From Bacteroides sp. (lineage in GTDB: Bacteria > Bacteroidota > Bacteroidia > Bacteroidales > Bacteroidaceae), in NCBI GenBank assembly GCA_021202275.1, contig JAJQDI010000003.1, positions 62,001 through 126,000 on the forward strand: a DNA stretch of 64,000 nt, written 5' to 3'. The notes under the pieces were generated by a model, which saw only the letters and a list, made by a program, of their open reading frames with translations, had not been told where the DNA came from and did no database searches. Position numbers and translations under genes: made by a program. Positions 1-9,387 of the stretch are shown here, one piece after another. Within the stretch, counting starts at the first letter, position 1. The number at the start of each line of letters is the position of its first letter.

Positions 1-281
1 GAGGCGAACTGTCGCGCGTCACCTTCATTGCGCGCGCCTACCGACTGTCCCACACTCACTTCGGAACCCACTTTGTTGAGCAGGGAAATGGATCCGGACA
101 TCCAGGTAAGGATACCCATTGCCCCGATAGCAGCCAACGCTTCACTTCCTATACGCCCTACCCATGCCATGTCTGTCAGGCTATAGGCCATCTGTATAAA
201 AGAGGTGGCCATGATGGGCATAGACAATCGGAAAAGCTGACGCATCACGGGTCCTTCTGTCAGATTACGGATTCCCTGCAT
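1..281 (-). CDS. MATE-family efflux transporter, N-terminal part (runs off the window)
   Basis: Reads leftward and is cut by the window edge, so only about 93 N-terminal residues are visible. The start ATG is at 281. A second in-frame ATG 12 codons later is the other possible start. The visible part is a first transmembrane helix with the typical MATE opening (MRQLFRLSMPIMATSF), then TDMAWVGRIGSEALAAIG, then the GxxxxxGAR-like turn found in this family of Na+ or H+ coupled drug/toxin exporters. A Bacteroidetes -7 box lies at 308-315. The next gene is divergent. Substrate cannot be inferred. A second, unrelated-position MATE gene lies at 27.4 kb. Confidence 0.85.
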   Translation of the reverse strand, partial: MQGIRNLTEGPVMRQLFRLSMPIMATSFIQMAYSLTDMAWVGRIGSEALAAIGAMGILTWMSGSISLLNKVGSEVSVGQSVGARNEGDARQFA

Positions 282-307
282 ATACTTGTGTAGTTGATTT
301 GAGGGCA

Positions 308-315
308 CAAAGTTA
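308..315 (-). promoter_or_regulatory. -7 box (TAACTTTG) of the leftward MATE gene
   Basis: On the minus strand this reads TAACTTTG, matching the Bacteroidetes consensus TAnnTTTG, 27 bp upstream of the MATE start. No TTTG is seen at the usual -33 distance. Confidence 0.5.
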
Positions 316-443
316 CTTATTTGATTCAGTAGCTGTTCGGATTTTCCACAAATAATTTGTTATCGTTGTTTTTTGCCCTTTCTTTTCCCGGTTCGGAACC
401 GGCTTATTTGGTTTTTATTGCCGGTATAATCTTTTATATTGTG

Positions 444-451
444 TATATTTG
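444..451 (+). promoter_or_regulatory. -7 box (TATATTTG) of the DMT transporter gene
   Basis: TATATTTG matches TAnnTTTG. It ends 10 bp before the ATG at 461 and 19 bp before the in-frame ATG at 470, so transcription would start very near the first ATG. This favours the second ATG as the real start, or a nearly leaderless mRNA. A hairpin (CCGGTTCGGAACCGG, 388-402) lies upstream. Confidence 0.45.
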
Positions 452-460
452 CGGATATAA

Positions 461-1389
461 ATGTTGCTTATGCTCTTCAGAACGAAACATCACGGATGGT
501 ATCATTTGCTTGCTGCTCTTACAGTTATTGTATGGGGTACTACTTTTGTCTCTACGAAAGTGCTCATTCAGTACGGGCTTTCGCCGGTAGATGTGCTGTT
601 CTATCGTTTTCTGCTGGCTTATTTCTGTATGTGGTTTGTTTCTCACGGTCGTATCCTGGCCGACCATTGGCGGGATGAAGGGCTTTTTATGTTGCTGGGT
701 TTGTTTGGAGGTTCTCTGTATTTTGTTGCTGAGAATACCGCGCTGGGGCTAACATTGGCCTCCAACGTCTCCCTGATCATTTGTACCGCTCCTGTACTGG
801 CCGCACTGCTTACCTGGCTTTTGCACCGCGGACAGCAGATCCCCTCCCGTCTGGTAGCAGGATCACTGATCGCTTTTGCCGGGGTAACATTGGTCGTTTT
901 CAACGGACATTTTGTGCTTCATCTGCATCCGGCCGGAGATGTGCTCACTCTGTTGGCTGCTTTGATGTGGGCTTGTTATTGCCTGTTGTTGCAACGTTTA
1001 CAAAAGCGTTATTCCACCACATTCATTACCCGTAAAGTCTTTTTTATGGACTGGTGACGATGCTTCCTTTCTTTTATTTTTCTTCGCTGACCACAGATCT
1101 TCTGATACTTTCTCTGCCGGTGGTGTGGCTCAATCTTATTTTTCTGGGTGTGGTAGCTTCTATGCTTTGTTATCTGATGTGGAATACGGCGGTCCGACAT
1201 ATCGGCGCGTTGCAGACCACTAATTATATCTATGTAGTGCCTTTAGTGACTTTACTGACCTCTGCCTGGGTATTGAATGAGATCATTACCTGGATCGCAC
1301 TGGTCGGATCGGCTTTTATTCTTGCGGGTGTCTATCTGGCTGAGCGGGGATGGCCATCGTTCCGAAAAGATTCCGGCCTGTCGGAATGA
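461..1389 (+). pseudogene. DMT-superfamily (EamA) transporter, frameshifted
   Basis: Two halves in different frames together make one EamA permease of about 307 residues. The first half (461-1057) has the first EamA repeat, with WGTTFVSTK near the N-terminus and five helices. The second half continues from about 1042 to 1389 with the second repeat (YLMWNTAVRHIGALQTTNYIYVVPL in parts) and a normal end. The break is in a run of six T at about 1040-1045; one more T restores a continuous reading frame (KVFFYGLVTMLPFF). EamA proteins export small metabolites such as amino acids; the substrate here is unknown. Either a homopolymer sequencing error or a true frameshift. Confidence 0.8.
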
Positions 1390-1473
1390 ACCTCACTGTA
1401 TGTATGAAAAAATATCCTCTTTTGGGGAGAGTTTCACTATATATGGTTAAATTTGTAGCACCACACCAATTTA

Positions 1474-1962
1474 TTGGCGCAATGCTTTGTAAAAACACTG
1501 TTTTGGTTCTTTTTTGCTATAGAATTGTTTTTTTTGTTGTTCGCAGGATTCTTTTTTTCTTCCTGTAAAGACGAACATAAATCCCTGTCTGTCTCTGAGA
1601 GCCAGATTGTGTTTCCGGCCGGAGGAGATACCTGTTCTTTTGAGATCACTTCCTATATATCCTGGACAGTTTCTATAACAGCTCCCTGGGTAACGACTTC
1701 TGACTCTGCCGGAACAGGAGATGCGCAGTTGACCCCGACAGCCTCTTCCCATACAACACGGGAAAACCGCAGTACAGGGCTTATTGTTTCCGCAGGAACT
1801 GGAGGCTGTGAGGTTGAGATCATACAACAAGCCTCTTGTCTGACTTTCAGTACCCGGGAATTGCTCTTTGACGCGGCAGGTTATTACCAGAAGTACATTT
1901 CGTATGCCGCTTGCTCCTGCTGTTCTGAAAGAAAAATAAACCCTAATATTCACTATAACTGA
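1474..1962 (+). CDS. BACON-domain lipoprotein, apparently truncated
   Basis: The protein begins with a hydrophobic signal segment ending in a lipobox-like FFFSSC, so it is probably an outer-membrane or periplasmic lipoprotein. The start shown is TTG; no in-frame ATG precedes the signal. Residues about 35-115 fit a BACON domain (strand pattern with SWTVSITAPWVTTS, then the closing CEVEIIQQAS). Right after this a second domain seems to begin (CLTFSTRELLFDAAG), but the frame ends about 30 residues later in unrelated-looking sequence, so a longer ancestor was probably cut by a deletion or frameshift. BACON domains are linkers or glycan-proximal modules in Bacteroidetes surface proteins. It ends 7 bp before the GNAT gene. 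Confidence 0.6.
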   Translation: MAQCFVKTLFWFFFAIELFFLLFAGFFFSSCKDEHKSLSVSESQIVFPAGGDTCSFEITSYISWTVSITAPWVTTSDSAGTGDAQLTPTASSHTTRENRSTGLIVSAGTGGCEVEIIQQASCLTFSTRELLFDAAGYYQKYISYAACSCCSERKINPNIHYN

Positions 1963-1969
1963 TTTTTTA

Positions 1970-2467
1970 ATGAAACTGATCGAAGCTGACCTTTCTGCTA
2001 TTCCCGCTATCCGGAAGATTGCAGATGAAGTATGGCCCCAAACATTCGGGAATATCCTTTCTGCGTCACAGATCTCCTATATGATGGATATGATGTATAG
2101 TACGGATGCTCTGGAGCGCCAGATGCTGGAGCAGGGACATCGCTACATCCTGGCTCTGGACAGAGAAGAGCCTGTAGGATATGTATCTTATGAAACCGGA
2201 TACCGGGGCCGATCCTGGACCAAGATACACAAGATCTATGTACTTTCCACCATGCAAGGGCGTGGAGTGGGGCGTTTGTTCATGGAAAAAGTGGCTGGTA
2301 TTGCTTGTAAGTATGGCGATGATCAGTTGTCGCTCAATGTTAACCGCCACAATCCGGCTATTGCTTTCTATCAGCGCATGGGTTTTGAGATCATTGATCA
2401 GGAAGATATTGATATTGGGGGTGGTTTTCTGATGGAAGACTATGTGATGAATTGTCCGGTCAGATAA
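1970..2467 (+). CDS. GNAT-family N-acetyltransferase
   Basis: A 165-residue protein of the usual GNAT length. The acetyl-CoA binding loop is plain: KIYVLSTMQGRGVGRLFMEKV at about residues 90-110, with the Q/RxxGxG/A motif. LSLNVNRHNPAIAFYQRMGFEI (in part) is the family's C-terminal strand-helix. It would transfer acetyl from acetyl-CoA to an amine, whose identity the sequence does not give. It starts 7 bp after the lipoprotein gene, so the two may be co-transcribed. Followed by a gene-poor stretch of 490 bp. Confidence 0.85.
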   Translation: MKLIEADLSAIPAIRKIADEVWPQTFGNILSASQISYMMDMMYSTDALERQMLEQGHRYILALDREEPVGYVSYETGYRGRSWTKIHKIYVLSTMQGRGVGRLFMEKVAGIACKYGDDQLSLNVNRHNPAIAFYQRMGFEIIDQEDIDIGGGFLMEDYVMNCPVR

Positions 2468-2961
2468 TGTATGGTTTCATGGAATGCCATTCTGCATATA
2501 AAACTTTTTTAGGAAAACACTCTTTATAGCGATAAAAGGAGATAAAGAACTCTAAACTATCTGTTGTTTGTCTGGTGGTTAACTAAAATATTAACGGTTC
2601 TGTGGTTCTCTTTGTGTCAGAGAAAGTGCTCCTCAGACAAAAGAGGGCCAAAGTGACTTACTATAGAAAGTTGTTGTTGTGTAATAAATTGATAAATAGG
2701 TTTTTAGACCTCTGACTGTGGGGTGTATCTCTTCCATTACTGACTTATTCTTATTTCGGAAAGTGTAGAAAAAGCGATGGTTTTGACTTTTTGTGTGAGC
2801 ATATTACCCCTTGTTCCCGGTTTAAGTTTTCTAAACAATGACTGCGAACCCTATCAACTCATATTTGTTTTACTTACACTTATCAGGGCCGCCTCTTCTG
2901 TGAAAGAGTGCTCCTGAAAATGTTTCTATTTATATAATTTTTAATTTAAACTTTAGCAATT
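2468..2961. other. gene-free stretch upstream of the small repeat protein
   Basis: No convincing reading frame. The octamer GTGCTCCT appears twice (about 2626 and 2908), each after GAAAG or GAAAGA. The last 40 bp are very AT-rich and lead into the ATG at 2962, as expected of a long 5' leader. No promoter box of the usual form was clear. Confidence 0.4.
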
Positions 2962-3156
2962 ATGAAAACTAAAAATTCAAGTCAAGGTCAAGGTCGTGGT
3001 AGCCAGGCACGTAATGAAGAAAGAGATTCAAACGGACGTTTTACTTCTGAACATAATCAGAGAGGACAAGGTTCACGTTCATCTGAAGGCAGAAAAAATG
3101 AAAATGAGGAAAGAGATTCTCAGGGACGTTTCAAATCAGAAAGTAGTAAGAAGTAA
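2962..3156 (+). CDS. small hydrophilic protein with two RDSxGRFxSE repeats
   Basis: A 64-residue protein with almost no hydrophobic residues apart from Phe. It has two copies of NEERDS(N/Q)GRF(T/K)SE about 30 residues apart, separated by Gly/Ser/Arg/Gln-rich stretches (SSQGQGRGSQ, RGQGSRSSEG). Basic and probably disordered. I do not recognise the family with certainty. It recalls short stress-induced repeat proteins (KGG-type), but the KGG motif itself is absent. The long leader before it and a strong hairpin with T tail after it (3233-3270) argue that it is a separate, expressed gene. Confidence 0.6.
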   Translation: MKTKNSSQGQGRGSQARNEERDSNGRFTSEHNQRGQGSRSSEGRKNENEERDSQGRFKSESSKK

Positions 3157-3232
3157 GAGCTTACCTTTCGTGGTCGTTCAGACCAATAGGAATAAATAAA
3201 AGTATGTGGTGTAATTACCACCTATTTATGGG

Positions 3233-3270
3233 ACAAGGGAGTGATAATGTATTTATCTCTCCCTTGTTTT
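3233..3270 (+). terminator. rho-independent terminator after the small repeat protein
   Basis: ACAAGGGAG and CTCCCTTGT form a 9-bp stem, extended inside by GATAA/TTATC, followed by TTTT. Confidence 0.75.
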
Positions 3271-3428
3271 ATGCCTTTACTGCGTATATACTTAGTAGAT
3301 GAATTTTTATGAATACAATGACTCTTATTTATTAATTACCAATTCCTTAAAAAGCAATCATGTGTTTTTTAGTATATTTGTACTACGTTATTCTTATTTT
3401 AGTACCGTTTGTATACTACAACACAATT

Positions 3429-3899
3429 ATGAAAGATGAATTTTGTTTTAAACCTAGACTGGCACTGGGAGACATGTAGGGAGTTCTGGGTGATATAGCG
3501 TTACTTATTCTGGTGGCTGTTTTTTATCTGTTTAGTATTGGGAAAGGTAGTTTGGTATTTGTTCCTTGTCCTTGGAGTAAATATTTACTGATAACGATAG
3601 GAGTAATGGTATGGGTGATTGATGTCTGAAGGCCCTGGAAAAAAATTAAACTGAGAGGAGTAAGTAGATTGATCCTTGTAGAGGATGATACTTTATCTTA
3701 TCCGACTGTTGTCAACGGAGTTATACAAAACGTCAGTTTCCGACAGAAGGATGTACAGTCTGCACGTTACAATAATGAAGATGAGGATTTTATCGTGGTG
3801 ACAAACGATTTCAAAGAATATACATTTGATAAGACCTACTTCAGTAAGGTAGCAGAGTTTGAAAGATTCAGGGGTCTTTTCAGAAAGAACAGAAACTGA
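3429..3899 (+). pseudogene. small membrane protein of unknown function, two in-frame stops
   Basis: One reading frame runs from ATG 3429 to the TGA at 3897-3899, giving about 156 residues broken by TAG (3477-3479) and TGA (3627-3629). Between the stops lie two membrane helices (DIALLILVAVFYLF and YLLITIGVMVWVI). After them comes a soluble domain beginning KKIKLRG and containing VTNDFKEYTFDKTYF, resembling small PH-like domains of bacterial membrane proteins. Both stops are one transition away from TGG (Trp). This could be real decay or base-calling error. Function unknown. Confidence 0.6.
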
Positions 3900-3904
3900 A
3901 TTTA

Positions 3905-3954
3905 TTCCATTCAAAAACACCTGGAATCCATATTCCGGGTGTTTTTGAATGGAA
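3905..3954. terminator. long bidirectional terminator hairpin
   Basis: Perfect 17-bp arms (TTCCATTCAAAAACACC and its complement), continued inward by GGAAT/ATTCC, about 23 bp of stem in all with a 4-nt loop. It sits between the convergent decayed membrane protein and the aquaporin gene. A/T runs on the arms suit termination on both strands. Confidence 0.8.
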
Positions 3955-4033
3955 TGAAGTTTAGGTCAAAAAATAAGGATTCTTTTTGTCTGATTTCTCT
4001 ATAGATCTTGTCTGATTTTTTTTAACCATAAAA

Positions 4034-4729
4034 TCATTGGGCAATGGATTCCTTTTTTGTACGTTCCGTAGAGAGAAATTTCCAAATGACCGCACTCAGT
4101 GCTGCTCCGACAAAAGGAGCCACAATAAACAGCCAGAGTTGAGAGAGTGCTCTTCCACCTTCAAACAGGGCTGGCCCTATACTACGTGCCGGATTCACAG
4201 AAGTTCCTGTAATGGGAATACATACAATATGGATCAGTGTTAAACTAAGTCCGATAGCCAGACCTGCGACGGTCGGATTCCCTTTCTTACTATCTGTCAC
4301 TCCCAATACTACCAGGACAAATATACAAGTAAAAAACGCTTCTGCAAGAAAAGCGGTAAGTGTAGAGGTTGTTTCTGCATAACTGTTTGCTCCGGTGAGG
4401 GTAGCCGATGCAGTGGGGTAACCTTGTACCAGAAGAAACAGTAGAGTAGAGCCCAGAATGGCACCGATCACCTGGAACAGCATATATAATGCTCCTTCTT
4501 TTCCACTCATACGTCCGCTTAGTATACAACCCAGGGTAATGGCAGGGTTGATGTGACAGCCTGAAACCCCTCCGATGGCATGGGCCATTGCTACAACAGA
4601 CAGACCAAAAGCAAATGCTATGGCAACTACCTGGGCTGGGCTACCTGCTCCTCCGTTGAATACGGCACTACCGCAACCCATTAAGACGAGTACCAGGGTT
4701 CCGATCATTTCTGCGATGTATTTTTTCAT
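4034..4729 (-). CDS. aqpZ: aquaporin (AqpZ-like MIP channel)
   Basis: A complete 231-residue MIP-family channel with six helices. Both NPA boxes are present: HINPAITLG at about residue 59 and SVNPARSIG at about residue 178. The Arg after the second NPA is the selectivity-filter Arg. The short loops and length fit water-selective AqpZ rather than glycerol facilitators, which are longer and have Asp after NPAR. It would let water cross the inner membrane during osmotic change. It is alone, convergent with the preceding gene, and its own upstream region (4730-5320) is long and AT-rich. Confidence 0.92.
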   Translation of the reverse strand: MKKYIAEMIGTLVLVLMGCGSAVFNGGAGSPAQVVAIAFAFGLSVVAMAHAIGGVSGCHINPAITLGCILSGRMSGKEGALYMLFQVIGAILGSTLLFLLVQGYPTASATLTGANSYAETTSTLTAFLAEAFFTCIFVLVVLGVTDSKKGNPTVAGLAIGLSLTLIHIVCIPITGTSVNPARSIGPALFEGGRALSQLWLFIVAPFVGAALSAVIWKFLSTERTKKESIAQ

Positions 4730-5322
4730 ACATTAAAAGTTTGAATGAATATATTATCTGATAAAAATATTTTTTATGCTTCTGACAAAATGTTGCATGA
4801 ATAATCTTATAGACGAAAACATTCGCACAACAAATGATCCCTGGTGTACACCTTTTCCCAGAGCCCTGTAGAACCAGGTTACTCCGGTTCAGGCATATGC
4901 CGGAACCGGAGTAAAGGGATAGGTTGGAACTGTATCGGGCCAGATTGAAAAGACTTGTTCCCCGGTTAAATCACTTAACTAAAACAACTCCTATGTATCT
5001 GGCTTCCGGAAACAAAGTTATAAAAAAATATGGAATTTCTATGACTTTTTCAGTGTATACGGTGGGGGTGTATTGCAAAATACATAATTTTTTTTGCATC
5101 CGCAGCTACAAAAAGTAAAATAAACAGAAAGATTGAATGGAGTTTGGTTTTCGGTGGTAATTTCCTTTTCTTATTTCGGATCGGGTAGCAAAACTTTCCC
5201 GGATGTTTATTTCTGTGGAAAAAAACTTATTTATTATTTTTCTTAGGTTTCATCTTACATATATGTATCGTTGATAATCAGGCAAGATCTCTGTCAATAA
5301 AGTATATCTGAGAAAAAATGCC
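4730..5322. other. 590-bp intergenic region between aquaporin and small exported protein
   Basis: Divergent promoters are expected here. The only strong structure is the nested palindrome at 4879-4914 (listed separately). I looked for a cobalamin or other riboswitch before the TonB module and saw no recognisable conserved box. Confidence 0.4.
4879..4914. repeat. nested palindrome / hairpin
   Basis: Perfect 12-bp arms TTACTCCGGTTC and GAACCGGAGTAA enclose a loop that is itself the palindrome GGCATATGCC. A related hairpin with the same CTCCGGTTCAGGC opening is found at 32026-32053. It may act as a terminator-like or protein-binding element. Confidence 0.6.
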
Positions 5323-5330
5323 TACCTTTG
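5323..5330 (+). promoter_or_regulatory. -7 box (TACCTTTG) of the first TonB module
   Basis: TACCTTTG matches TAnnTTTG and lies 24 bp before the ATG at 5354. This is why the earlier in-frame ATG at 5318 is rejected as the start. Confidence 0.6.
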
Positions 5331-5353
5331 CAGTTCTCAAAAATATATGTGGA

Positions 5354-5692
5354 ATGAAAGCAGTCAAAAGACCTTTATTTTCTCTGTTTCTGCTTAGCTT
5401 ATTTACTCTGTTCCAGATGAGCACCCTGCTGTTTGTCCATGTTCACGAAGTAAGTGGAGTAAAGATCGCACATTCCCATCCCAATACCGGTCAGCATGAT
5501 CACACCACATCGGAATTACTACTGATCGGTTTCCTGGGTCAGTTGGAAGTCTCCTCTGTATTATGTGGAGAAGATTTTATTCGTCTGATACCCCGTTATT
5601 GTGAATTGTGTACAGACCGTCCGATACTTGTAGCAGACCGCTGCTTAACGGGTAGTTGCCTGTTGCGTGCTCCTCCGTTCTTTTCTATCTGA
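5354..5692 (+). CDS. exported His/Cys-rich small protein ahead of a TonB receptor
   Basis: About 112 residues. A signal-type helix (LFSLFLLSLFTLFQMSTLLF) is followed by clustered metal-type ligands: HVHEV, HSHPNTGQHDH, a Cys, then CELC and a further Cys pair, ending LLRAPPFFSI. A second protein with the same plan and the ending LRGPPTV precedes the other TonB receptor at 28.9 kb. The CxxC plus C-terminal LR(A/G)PP recalls DUF2946-type proteins that sit beside metal receptors in Proteobacteria; that link is my inference. It is probably periplasmic or membrane-anchored and may bind or sense Cu, Zn or a similar metal. It is followed after 167 bp by the receptor. Confidence 0.6.
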   Translation: MKAVKRPLFSLFLLSLFTLFQMSTLLFVHVHEVSGVKIAHSHPNTGQHDHTTSELLLIGFLGQLEVSSVLCGEDFIRLIPRYCELCTDRPILVADRCLTGSCLLRAPPFFSI

Positions 5693-5859
5693 TTTTACTC
5701 CTTTCAGTGGAACCTGACAGGTACTTTGCTTGTCTGGAAACGTTTCCTTTCTTTTGTTGACTACTTTTCTTCCTGTCCTCTGGAAGTAAGAAGGATGTCT
5801 TCACAGTAGGTATTTATATTCACACGACTTGTATTTCTAATTTTATTGTAAACTCACAA

Positions 5860-8149
5860 ATGAAACACTTTATTTTTTTCATATTCCTGGTGACAGGCGT
5901 TATCGTTCAGGCTGCCAATCCGATTAAAGAAGGAAATATGATCTCCGGACACGTTATTGTGCAAGGGAGCGAAGAAAACATCCCGTATGCTACCATTCAG
6001 ATCGTAGGTAGTAGTCTGGGAGCAGTGTCCAATGAACAGGGGCAATTTGAATTTCACAAGTTACCCGCGGGAGAATATACGCTGCGTGTACAAGCGATGG
6101 GATATCGTACACAGGAGAAAACAATTACCGTAAGTGCGGATTTCACTGCTGTAGTTCATTTCAAAATGGAAGAGGAGAGTTTTATGACCGATGAAGTCGT
6201 TGTTTCTGCCAATCGCAACGAGATCAGCTGTAAAAATGCGCCGGTAGTCGTAAATGTCATGAGTGCCAAATTATTTGAGATGGTCAATTCTACCGATTTG
6301 GCTCAGGCACTCAATTACCAGTCGGGATTACGTGTAGAGAATAATTGCCAGAATTGTGGATTTCCTCAGGTCCGTATCAATGGTCTGGACGGTCCTTATA
6401 CAGATCCTGATCAATAGCCGTCCTATCATCAGCGCATTATCCGGAGTATATGGCCTGGAACAGATCCCGGTAAATATGATCGAGCGTGTGGAGGTTGTAC
6501 GTGGGGGTGGATCCGCGCTATTTGGAGCAAATGCCGTAGGAGGTATGATCAATATCATCACCAAAGACCCGATCAACAACTCTTTCCAGATCTCAAGTAA
6601 CCTTTCAAATATGAATGGTAAGTCGTGGGAACAATATGTCGGTGCCAATGTATCTTTGGTTGCCAAAGATAATTCGTATGGGATCGCTTTGTATGAGTCT
6701 TATCGCAACCGTAATCCTTACGATGCCGATGGAGACGGCTTTTCCGAATTAGGCAAACTGAATATGAATACCTTTGGTTTCCGTTCTTATTACCGTCCGA
6801 CCCCCATGAGCCGTATCAATCTGGAATACCATACCACCAATGAATTCCGTCGGGGGGGGGATAAATTTGATTTGCAGCCACATGAGTCCGATATTACGGA
6901 ACAGACCAAGCATGTGATCAATAGCGGAGGGTTGAGCTATGATCCGGGTTGGAATGAATATAAACAGAAGATATCACTTTATTCTTCTATTCAACATGTA
7001 GACCGTAACAGTTATTACGGCGCTTTGCAAGATCCCGATGCGTATGGAAAGACAGATGATCTGACCTGGGTCGTGGGCGGAATGTATGTACGGGATATGA
7101 ATAAATTCCTGTTTGCACCGGCTACTTTCACCGGAGGATTGGAGTATCAGAACAATTCCCTGCACGATGTAATGACGGGTTATCACCGGGATATGAAGCA
7201 GGATGTGCGTATCGGCGGGGGATTTTTGCAGAATGAATGGCGTTTCTATCAATGGACCTTGCTGATGGGTGCCCGGCTGGACAAACACAATCTGATTGAT
7301 CATGTAATTTTCAGCCCGCGCGTCAATCTCCTTTATAAACCGACTGAGTCTTTTCAGGGACGTCTGACCTATTCGACGGGTTTCCGGGCTCCGCAGGCGT
7401 ATGATGAAGATCTGCATGTTACTGCCGTAGGCGGAGAAGGAGTACAGATCCGTCTGGCGGATGGATTAAAAGAGGAGCGTTCCAACAGTTTCAGTGGTTC
7501 GGTAGACTGGACAGGGCATATCGGACACTGGCAGACTAATCTGTTGGTTGAGGGATTCTATACAGGTCTGCGCAATGCTTTCTTTCTGGAAGATGTGGGA
7601 CACGATACCAATGGTGATCTGATCCAGGAATGTCGTAACGGCGACGGAGCCAAAGTATATGGAGTTAACTTGGATGGAAAGATCGCGCATGGCAGGGATG
7701 CACAGTTACAGGTCGGTTTCACCGTACAACGTAGCCGTTATAACTCGGATGAAGTGTGGACGGAGGTTGACAATGTGGAACTTACTACCCGCAATATGCT
7801 CCGTACTCCTGACTATTATGGCTATTTCACTTTCTCCTCGGCACCTTTAAAGAATTTCGACTTTTCGTTATCAGGTACCTATACCGGTCGTATGTATGTG
7901 CCGCACATGGCTGGTTACATCAATGAACCGCGTCTGGAGCATACATCTGATTTTGTTGACCTGAATATCAAACTGAATTATACGTTTATCTTGCGTGATC
8001 ATTTACGGATGCAGGTAAGTACCGGCGTACAGAATATATTTAATAGTTTTCAGAAGGATCTGGACAAGGGCAAGTTCCGCGACTCGGGTTACTTCTATGG
8101 TCCTACCCAGCCACGCACTTATTTTGTGGGTATCAAGTTCAGTAACTGA
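5860..8149 (+). pseudogene. TonB-dependent outer-membrane receptor, frameshifted
   Basis: Signal peptide (residues 1-19), a carboxypeptidase-D-like Ig domain (about 30-105, GAVSNEQGQFEFHKLPAGEYTL), a plug domain with the conserved CQNCGFPQVRINGLDGPYT and VERVVRGGG-type segments, then a 22-strand barrel ending in a C-terminal aromatic (FVGIKFSN). The reading frame breaks at about 6404-6410: TATACAGATC lacks two bases compared with TATACACAGATC, which would give GPYTQILINSRPI as in relatives. The TAG after DPDQ follows. With the two bases restored the protein is about 763 residues, full length. It would import a metal chelate, heme or similar ligand with TonB energy; the neighbouring His/Cys-rich protein suggests metal. 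A run of nine G lies at 6852-6860, in frame. Confidence 0.85.
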
Positions 8150-8204
8150 TCTATAGGAACATAGCATATCTACTGCCGGGTGGCGAAAAGATCCGGATGG
8201 AAAG

Positions 8205-8240
8205 AACTCCTGTATGGTACTCAACCGTAGCAGGAGTTTC
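8205..8240 (+). terminator. terminator after the first TonB receptor
   Basis: AACTCCTG and CAGGAGTT form the stem; partial pairing continues inside (GGT/ACC). Ends in TTTC. Confidence 0.6.
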
Positions 8241-8410
8241 TCAGGACAGGAACACCATAGAGGGGTGGAACATGTGTGAAGTATGATCCTTTCTTCCTGT
8301 CTGTGAGGTTATCATCCGGATCCGGAAAAAACCGTTGGAAAGGGAAGAAGAGGAAAACAAAATCTATGTATATTTGCAGGTATTGTGTAACCCCCGAAAC
8401 ATTTCACAGG

Positions 8411-9183
8411 ATGAACAACAGAGAGATCGACCTGATGGTCAGTAATTACGGAGAAGTAAAAAACATCGTTACGACCTGGCTATCCTTCCCTGGGGTGCTA
8501 CCGAACCCCATAATTTACATTTACCTTATCTGACAGATTGTATATTACCACACGATATCGCTGTAGATGCGGCACGGCTGGTTCTGGAGCGTTCAGGTAT
8601 ACATTGTATGGTTATGCCACCGGTTCCTTTCGGCGCGCATAATCCCGGTCAGCGCGAACTGCCTTTCTGTATTCATACCCGTTATGCTACTCAACAAGCT
8701 ATCCTGGAAGACATTGTGGCCTCTTTGTATGTACAGGGAATGCGGCGTCTGCTTATCCTCAGCGGACATGGTGGCAATCATTTCAAAGGGATGATCCGTG
8801 ACCTGGCTTTTTCCTATCCGGATTTCCTGATAGCCACGGCAGATTGGTTTGCGGTGGTGCCGCCTGCCAGGTATTTTGAAGAGAAGACAGATGATCATGC
8901 CGGAGAATCGGAGACTTCTGCCATGTTGTATTACCGGCCGGAACTGGTAGCAATGGAACAGGCGGGGGAAGGACAGTCAGAGCCGTTCAACATACCCTCA
9001 CTGAATGCAAAGGTTGCCTGGGCACCTCGTCACTGGGATAAAGCAACGAAAGATACGGGAGTGGGTAATCCGAAACTGGCTACAGCGGAAAAAGGAAAAC
9101 GCTATGTGAATGATGTGGTGGAGAAATTGAGTGTACTTTTTGAAGAACTTTCTACTTTACCCCTATACAAGTGTAGTCAGTAA
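8411..9183 (+). pseudogene. creatininase-family amidohydrolase, frameshifted near the N-terminus
   Basis: The ATG at 8411 opens MNNREIDLMVSNYGEVKNI. After this the frame changes at about 8468; one more C (ATCCGT instead of ATCGT) gives RYDLAILPWGATEPHNLHLPY, the family's conserved first metal-binding block. The rest is intact: PVPFGAHNPGQRELPF, a Ser-Gly-His-Gly-Gly-Asn block (LSGHGGNHF) and DDHAGESETSAMLYY, which carry the His, Asp and Glu metal ligands of creatininase and MftE/ArfB-type enzymes. Restored length is about 257 residues, normal. It hydrolyses a cyclic or linear amide of unknown identity. The gene stands alone and converges with DUF4878. Confidence 0.85.
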
Positions 9184-9387
9184 ATCATAGCTGGCATAAA
9201 AAATAAGTATGCAGGCAGATCGGTCTATACAAATGGGTCAATTGGTAACCAACACTAAGGGAATTGGTAACCAATTCTGCCCGGATCGGTTACCAGAACT
9301 GCTCTGTTTTTAAGATTTTTGTCGGTTTATAATAAATACAGGTCTCTGTAAGGAGAACCGCATTTATCTGTCAGGCAGAAGGGGAGA
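9184..9387. repeat. convergent intergenic region with repeated GGTAACC palindromes
   Basis: Contains GAATTGGTAACCAATTC (9261-9277, a perfect 17-bp palindrome), a near copy AATTGGTAACCAA at 9240-9252, and a third half-related CGGTTACC at 9287-9294. No T tail follows, so it does not look like a simple terminator. Confidence 0.5.

Noticed and set aside
5100..5353. Cobalamin riboswitch before the first TonB module
   Set aside because: No B12-box or other conserved riboswitch core could be found; the leader is too short after the -7 box.
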